A DNA stretch of 64,000 nucleotides from assembly GCF_001613125.1 (NCBI RefSeq), contig NZ_BDBT01000006.1, forward strand, positions 124,001 through 188,000, written 5' to 3'. Within the stretch, counting starts at the first letter, position 1, and every line of letters starts with the position of its first letter. The notes under the pieces are model-generated. The model had not been told where the DNA came from. It did not search any database and saw only the letters and a program-made list of their open reading frames with translations. Position numbers and translations under genes: made by a program. Below, piece by piece: positions 60,275 to 64,000 of the stretch. The stretch comes from Nocardia shimofusensis NBRC 100134. Lineage in GTDB: Bacteria; Actinomycetota; Actinomycetes; Mycobacteriales; Mycobacteriaceae.

Positions 60275-62491
60275 ATGAGCACTGAGACCATCGCTCGGCA
60301 GTGCACGCTGTGCGAGGCGCATTGCGGCATTCTGGTGACCGTCGAGGACGCCCAGGTGACACGGATCGAGGGCAACCCCGACGACGTGTTGTCGAAGGGC
60401 TACATCTGTCCCAAAGCCACCGCGATGGCCGGCCTGCACCACGATCCCGACCGGCTGCGCACCCCGGTGAAGCGCGTCGGCGACGAGTTCGTGCCGATCG
60501 GGTGGGACGAGGCGTTCGCCGAGATCGGGCAGCGGCTGCGCGCGGTGCGCAAAGAACACGGGTCGCACGCGATCGCGATGTACCTGGGCAATCCCGCGGC
60601 GCACAGCTCCTCGGTGCTCTATGGCGTACTGCTGCGCGTCGCCCTGCTCACGCGCAATTTCTTCACCGCCTCCTCCATGGATCAGTTCCCGCAGGAGTTC
60701 GCGGCCTGGCAGATGTACGGGTCGAATCTGCTCATGCCGGTGGCCGATATCGACCGCACCGATCGGCTGGTGATCCTCGGGGCGAATCCGGCGGTGTCCA
60801 ACGGTTCGGTGACCACGATGCCGGGCGCCAAGCAGCGGATCCGCGCGGTGCGCGATCGTGGCGGCGCGGTGGTGGTGATCGATCCCCGGCGCACCGAGAC
60901 CGCGCGACTGGCCGACGAGCACGTGGCGGTCGCCCCGGGTGGGGATCTGTATCTGCTGCTGGCGATGCTGCATGTGCTGGTGACGGAGAACCTGTGCGAC
61001 GAGCGTGCGGTGCGGCAGTTGTGTTCGGGCTGGGACGAACTGCGTGCCCTGGTGGCCGAGGTGACTCCCGAGGCGATGGCCGGGCCCGCGGGCGTGGACG
61101 CGGAGACGATTCGTCGGCTGGCGCGCGAGCACGCCGCGGCGAGTTCGGCGGTGCTGTACGCCCGAGTCGGGGTGTGTCAGCAGGTGACCGGGACGTTGAC
61201 GCATTGGCTGGTGAACACCATCAACGCCGTGACCGGGAATCTGGATCGGCCGGGTGGGCAGATGTACTCCACTCCCCCCGTCGACGCGCCGGCCTTCGCG
61301 CGGTTCCTCGGAGTCGGGTACGGGGCGTGGACGGATCGCTCGGGCGCCTACAAGTCGTTCCGCGGTGAGCTGCCGGTGGCCGCGCTGGCCGAGGAGATTC
61401 TGACCGAGGGGCCCGAGCGGGTCCGGGCGATGGTCACCTACGCCGGTAATCCCGTGCTGTCCACGGCGCAGGGCGGTCGGTTGACCGCGGCGCTGGAATC
61501 GCTGGATTTCTATGTGGCCGTGGATATGTACATCACCGAGACGACCCGGCACGCCGACATCATCCTGCCGCCGGTCTCGCAGCTCGAGCGTGAGGATCTG
61601 AGCATCCTGTTCCCGGTGTTCAGTGTCCGCAACAATGTGCGCTTCGATGCGCGGGTGTTCGAGCCGCCGGCCGATGGGCTCGAGGACTGGCAGATCCTGG
61701 CGCGGTTGGTGACCGAGGTGCTGCCGTTGCCGGTGCGTCGGTTCAGCGGCCGGGTGATGAACGCGATGTTCGGGGTGGCGTCGCCGATGCGGTTGACGGG
61801 GTTGGCGATGGCGACCGGTCCGTACGGGGTGTTGCGGCGCGGGCGTCAGGGCGTGACGGTCGCGAAGCTGCGGCGCACGCCCGGTGGTGTGGATTTCGGT
61901 CCGTTGCGGCCGCGGTTGCGGTCGATCATCGCGACGAAGGATCGCAAGGTGCATGTGGCGCCGGAGGAATTCGTGCGCGCGGCTCGGGATCTGGTTGCCG
62001 AGGCGGCGGCGGGGCGGTCGTTGACGGCCGCGCCGGACGGGTTCGATCTGAAGTTGATCGGTCGGCGTCATCTGCGCAGCAACAATTCCTGGCTGCACAA
62101 TCTGCCGTCGATGGTGAAGGGCCGGGCCCGGTGCACGGCGTTGATGCATCCCGACGATGCCCGGGCGCGCGGCCTGACCGCTGGTGACCAGGTGGAGGTG
62201 ACCTCGGTGACGGGGTCGATCGTGGTGGCGCTGGAGGTCAGCGACGAGATCCGCGCCGGCGCGGTGGCGGTGCCGCACGGGTGGGGGCATCAGGAGGCCG
62301 GTGTCGGCTGGTCGGTGGCGGCGTCGCTGCCGGGGGCGAATGCGAACCTGTTGCCCGATCCGACGTTGGTCGACCCGTTCTCGGGGGCTTCGGCGGTGAA
62401 CAACACATGGGTGCGGGTCGTCCCCGCCGGGGTCGGTGTGGACTCGGAGCCGGGCGCGCAGGTGAGTACGGGGAATCCGGCCTCGGTGTGA
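60275..62491 (+). CDS. Molybdopterin-dependent oxidoreductase (DMSO reductase superfamily)
   Basis: A 738-aa cytoplasmic-type enzyme. The N-terminal [4Fe-4S] motif is CTLCEAHCGI with the fourth Cys in GYICPK. Pterin-binding blocks follow: MYLGNPAAHSSS, VILGANPAVSNGS, VVVIDPRRTETA, then AMVTYAGNPVLS and the C-terminal RARCTALMHPDDARARGL domain. There is no Tat signal. Substrate and electron partner are not evident; it stands alone. ATG 60275 follows GCGAGG. Confidence 0.9.
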   Translation: MSTETIARQCTLCEAHCGILVTVEDAQVTRIEGNPDDVLSKGYICPKATAMAGLHHDPDRLRTPVKRVGDEFVPIGWDEAFAEIGQRLRAVRKEHGSHAIAMYLGNPAAHSSSVLYGVLLRVALLTRNFFTASSMDQFPQEFAAWQMYGSNLLMPVADIDRTDRLVILGANPAVSNGSVTTMPGAKQRIRAVRDRGGAVVVIDPRRTETARLADEHVAVAPGGDLYLLLAMLHVLVTENLCDERAVRQLCSGWDELRALVAEVTPEAMAGPAGVDAETIRRLAREHAAASSAVLYARVGVCQQVTGTLTHWLVNTINAVTGNLDRPGGQMYSTPPVDAPAFARFLGVGYGAWTDRSGAYKSFRGELPVAALAEEILTEGPERVRAMVTYAGNPVLSTAQGGRLTAALESLDFYVAVDMYITETTRHADIILPPVSQLEREDLSILFPVFSVRNNVRFDARVFEPPADGLEDWQILARLVTEVLPLPVRRFSGRVMNAMFGVASPMRLTGLAMATGPYGVLRRGRQGVTVAKLRRTPGGVDFGPLRPRLRSIIATKDRKVHVAPEEFVRAARDLVAEAAAGRSLTAAPDGFDLKLIGRRHLRSNNSWLHNLPSMVKGRARCTALMHPDDARARGLTAGDQVEVTSVTGSIVVALEVSDEIRAGAVAVPHGWGHQEAGVGWSVAASLPGANANLLPDPTLVDPFSGASAVNNTWVRVVPAGVGVDSEPGAQVSTGNPASV

Positions 62492-62566
62492 GCCGTTCGG
62501 CGGCCGAACCGGAAGGGAAATCCCCACCTGTGTGGCCGCGCGGGGGGCGAGCCGGCGGCGCGGAAG

Positions 62567-63118
62567 TCAGTCGCGAGTGTAGGAGTAGATCAGGCGCTTG
62601 TACTGGGTGAGCAGGTCGTCGAGCGAGGTGCCGTCGCCGCCGCCCGCGGCGATCTGCTGGTAGCCGACGAGCATGGCCATGCCCATCGAGGTGACCACGG
62701 TGGCGGTGTCGTCGTCGCCGAGGACGTTTCGGACGGCTTTGTGGACGGTGCGGCGGCGGGATTCGTCGACGCGCTTGAGGGCGAGGTTCACCGATTCGTC
62801 GTTGGCGGCCCAGGCGCGGATGGCGGCTTCGGCGGCGTGGTGCAGACCGAGGGCGAGGTCGGCCATGGCGGTGACGTCGTCGTCGGGGTTGCCCTGGTTG
62901 AAGTTTCGGCCGCGCAGCAGCAGGATCTGGCGGTTCTCCCAGTGTTCGAGCAGGGTGTCGACGAAGCCCTGCCAGCTGCCGAAGTGGTGGTAGAACGAGC
63001 CGCTGGTGACGCCGAGTTTGCGGCATAGGACGCCGATGTTGAGTCCTTTGAAGCCGAGTTCGGCCAGCACCTCGAGAGCGGTGTGGAAGTACTGCTCCTT
63101 GGTGACCACTCGTGACAT
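62567..63118 (-). CDS. TetR-family regulator
   Basis: A 183-aa TetR. The HTH is LNIGVLCRKLGVTSGSFYHHFGSWQGFV, typical of the FadR/Rv3208-like type with SFYHHF. Convergent with the molybdenum enzyme and divergent from the next TetR gene. No cognate site is obvious in its own upstream region beyond the shared palindrome at 63244. Confidence 0.9.
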   Translation of the reverse strand: MSRVVTKEQYFHTALEVLAELGFKGLNIGVLCRKLGVTSGSFYHHFGSWQGFVDTLLEHWENRQILLLRGRNFNQGNPDDDVTAMADLALGLHHAAEAAIRAWAANDESVNLALKRVDESRRRTVHKAVRNVLGDDDTATVVTSMGMAMLVGYQQIAAGGGDGTSLDDLLTQYKRLIYSYTRD

Positions 63119-63243
63119 GCGGTGCCGTTCTGTTCGTTCGGGTGGGGTGTGGGAGAAGCAGGTCGAAGGCTACCGCATCGGGGCCGGGGTCGGTCGTGAA
63201 TCCTGTAGTGCGCGTGCGCAACCCCGCACATTTCGGGCCCCCG

Positions 63244-63271
63244 CAATAACAGAGCGCTCGCTCTGTTATTG
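63244..63271. promoter_or_regulatory. 28-bp perfect palindrome (13-bp arms, 2-base spacer)
   Basis: CAATAACAGAGCG and CGCTCTGTTATTG flank CT. It ends 8 bases before the TetR start at 63280, so binding would block the promoter. It is the strongest operator in the window and is probably the autoregulatory site of that TetR; it could also serve the divergent TetR. Confidence 0.85.
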
Positions 63272-63279
63272 TGCTGCGT

Positions 63280-63918
63280 ATGCCCCGCCCCCGTGTGCAC
63301 GACCCCGATGTCGTGCTCGATGCCGCCGAAGCGCTCGCCGCGCGTTCGGGTCCTTCGGCGGTGACGGTGCGCGCGGTGGCCACGGCGACCGGGATGTCCA
63401 ACGGCGCGCTCTATCACACGTTCGGTTCCCGCGCGGGTCTGCTGGGCCGGGCCTGGTTGCGGGGTGCGCACCGATTCCTCGAGCTTCAGCGTGAACTCGC
63501 CGACACTGCCGGTTCGGATCCGGTGGAGGCCATCGTCGCGGCCGCGGAGGCGCCGAGCGTGTTCGCCGAGCGCTTCCCCGCCTCGGCCCGGCTTGTGCTC
63601 ACCGTGTCCCGCGACGAACTGCTCGGCGCCGAGCTGCCTGCCGAGCTGGCCGCGCAGATCGCCGCGACCGAGCGGCAATTGGTCGATCTTCTGATCGGCC
63701 TGGCGGTGCGCCGGTGGGGCAGGCGGGATCGCCGCGCGGTGGAAGTCCTGACCACCTGCCTGGTCGATCTGCCGACCGCGCTGCTGTTGCGCCGAGACCG
63801 GTGGGCCGACCCGCTGGCGCGCCGACAGTTACGGGCCGCCGTCCGAGCGGTCCTGTCCATCCCACCACCGGCCGTCACATCTGCCGACATCACACCATCG
63901 GAAAGGGAAAACCTGTGA
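63280..63918 (+). CDS. TetR-family regulator, autoregulated operon head
   Basis: A 212-aa TetR. The HTH is VTVRAVATATGMSNGALYHTFGSRAGLL. There is no Shine-Dalgarno before ATG 63280, so the message may be leaderless from within the palindrome. Its stop overlaps the next start (GTGA), linking regulator and crotonase in one operon. Confidence 0.9.
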   Translation: MPRPRVHDPDVVLDAAEALAARSGPSAVTVRAVATATGMSNGALYHTFGSRAGLLGRAWLRGAHRFLELQRELADTAGSDPVEAIVAAAEAPSVFAERFPASARLVLTVSRDELLGAELPAELAAQIAATERQLVDLLIGLAVRRWGRRDRRAVEVLTTCLVDLPTALLLRRDRWADPLARRQLRAAVRAVLSIPPPAVTSADITPSERENL

Positions 63919-64000
63919 CCACCCTCGATATTCGCGATTCCATCGCCGTGCTCGACCTCGGCGGCGACGAGAACCGCTTCTCCCCCGCCTTCCTCGAGGA
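63915..64000 (+). CDS. Enoyl-CoA hydratase/isomerase family protein, 5' part
   Basis: Only the first 28 residues are inside the window: VTTLDIRDSIAVLDLGGDEN then RFSPAFLE. This N-terminal pattern (short strand, LDLGGDENRFSPAFL) is the beginning of many short crotonases that follow a TetR gene in mycolic-acid bacteria. GTG 63915 overlaps the TetR stop. Confidence 0.75.
   Translation, partial: MTTLDIRDSIAVLDLGGDENRFSPAFLE

Noticed and set aside
59837..62527. 896-codon open frame on the minus strand opposite the molybdopterin gene
   Set aside because: It is the mirror of a gene with strong family motifs; its own translation is Arg/His/Pro-rich with no domain. The same holds for long antisense frames at 3473-5602, 11850-13859, 27274-28905, 28887-30446 and 45947-47839.

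Overview
The window is about 70% G+C and carries densely packed actinobacterial genes. Several point to a mycolic-acid-containing member of the Mycobacteriales, most likely Nocardia or a close relative: a secreted mycolyltransferase-type esterase, a MabA-like reductase, a cysteine-poor RbpA, a furA-katG pair with mycobacterial residue spacing, an F420-type LLM oxidoreductase and many CoA-linked enzymes. The genus is my inference. I see no rRNA, tRNA, CRISPR array, transposase or integrase.

Layout. 1-7.6 kb: the 3' end of a non-ribosomal peptide synthetase (A-PCP-C-A-PCP-TE) followed by a DrrA/DrrB-type ABC exporter, closed by a strong hairpin. 7.6-12.2 kb: housekeeping genes (rbpA with a sigmaR/sigmaH-like promoter, a small Cys-rich protein, an M23 peptidase, an ArsR regulator, a GT9 glycosyltransferase, a VOC protein, a DUF308 protein). 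12.2-19.1 kb: acyl-CoA ligase, nitronate monooxygenase, a Dyp peroxidase with a PCu(A)C copper chaperone and a membrane protein, and a TIGR01777 epimerase. 19.2-28.9 kb: two universal stress proteins, a mycolyltransferase-like esterase, small unknown genes, and an aldehyde dehydrogenase coupled to DUF779. 29-34.7 kb: two separate MarR/MFS drug-efflux pairs with their own palindromes, and a crotonase between them.

34.8-38.6 kb: an alpha/beta hydrolase and an IclR-controlled SDR plus diaminopentanoate-dehydrogenase-like pair with a double operator. 38.7-43.6 kb: a four-gene membrane operon in which every junction is a 4-base overlap (large polytopic protein, one-TM protein, cupredoxin-like lipoprotein, CopD-like membrane protein), preceded by a palindrome and a TetR gene. 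This is the least explained system in the window. 43.8-51.4 kb: hydrolase, TetR, GH3 glucosidase, thioesterase, LLM oxidoreductase, HugZ-like protein, membrane-bound hydrolase. 51.5-56.7 kb: katG-furA, a heptanucleotide repeat, and a HelR-type RNA-polymerase helicase preceded by a near-perfect rifamycin-associated element. 56.8-64 kb: TspO-like protein, a lipocalin, a 645-base geneless stretch with a palindrome, a MabA-like reductase, a molybdopterin oxidoreductase, two TetR regulators and the start of a crotonase.

How they work together. The window is a patchwork of short, locally regulated transcription units, not one large pathway. Clear functional units are NRPS plus exporter, furA-katG, ALDH-DUF779, the two MarR-efflux pairs, IclR-SDR-dehydrogenase, Dyp-PCu(A)C, and RAE-helR (rifamycin response).
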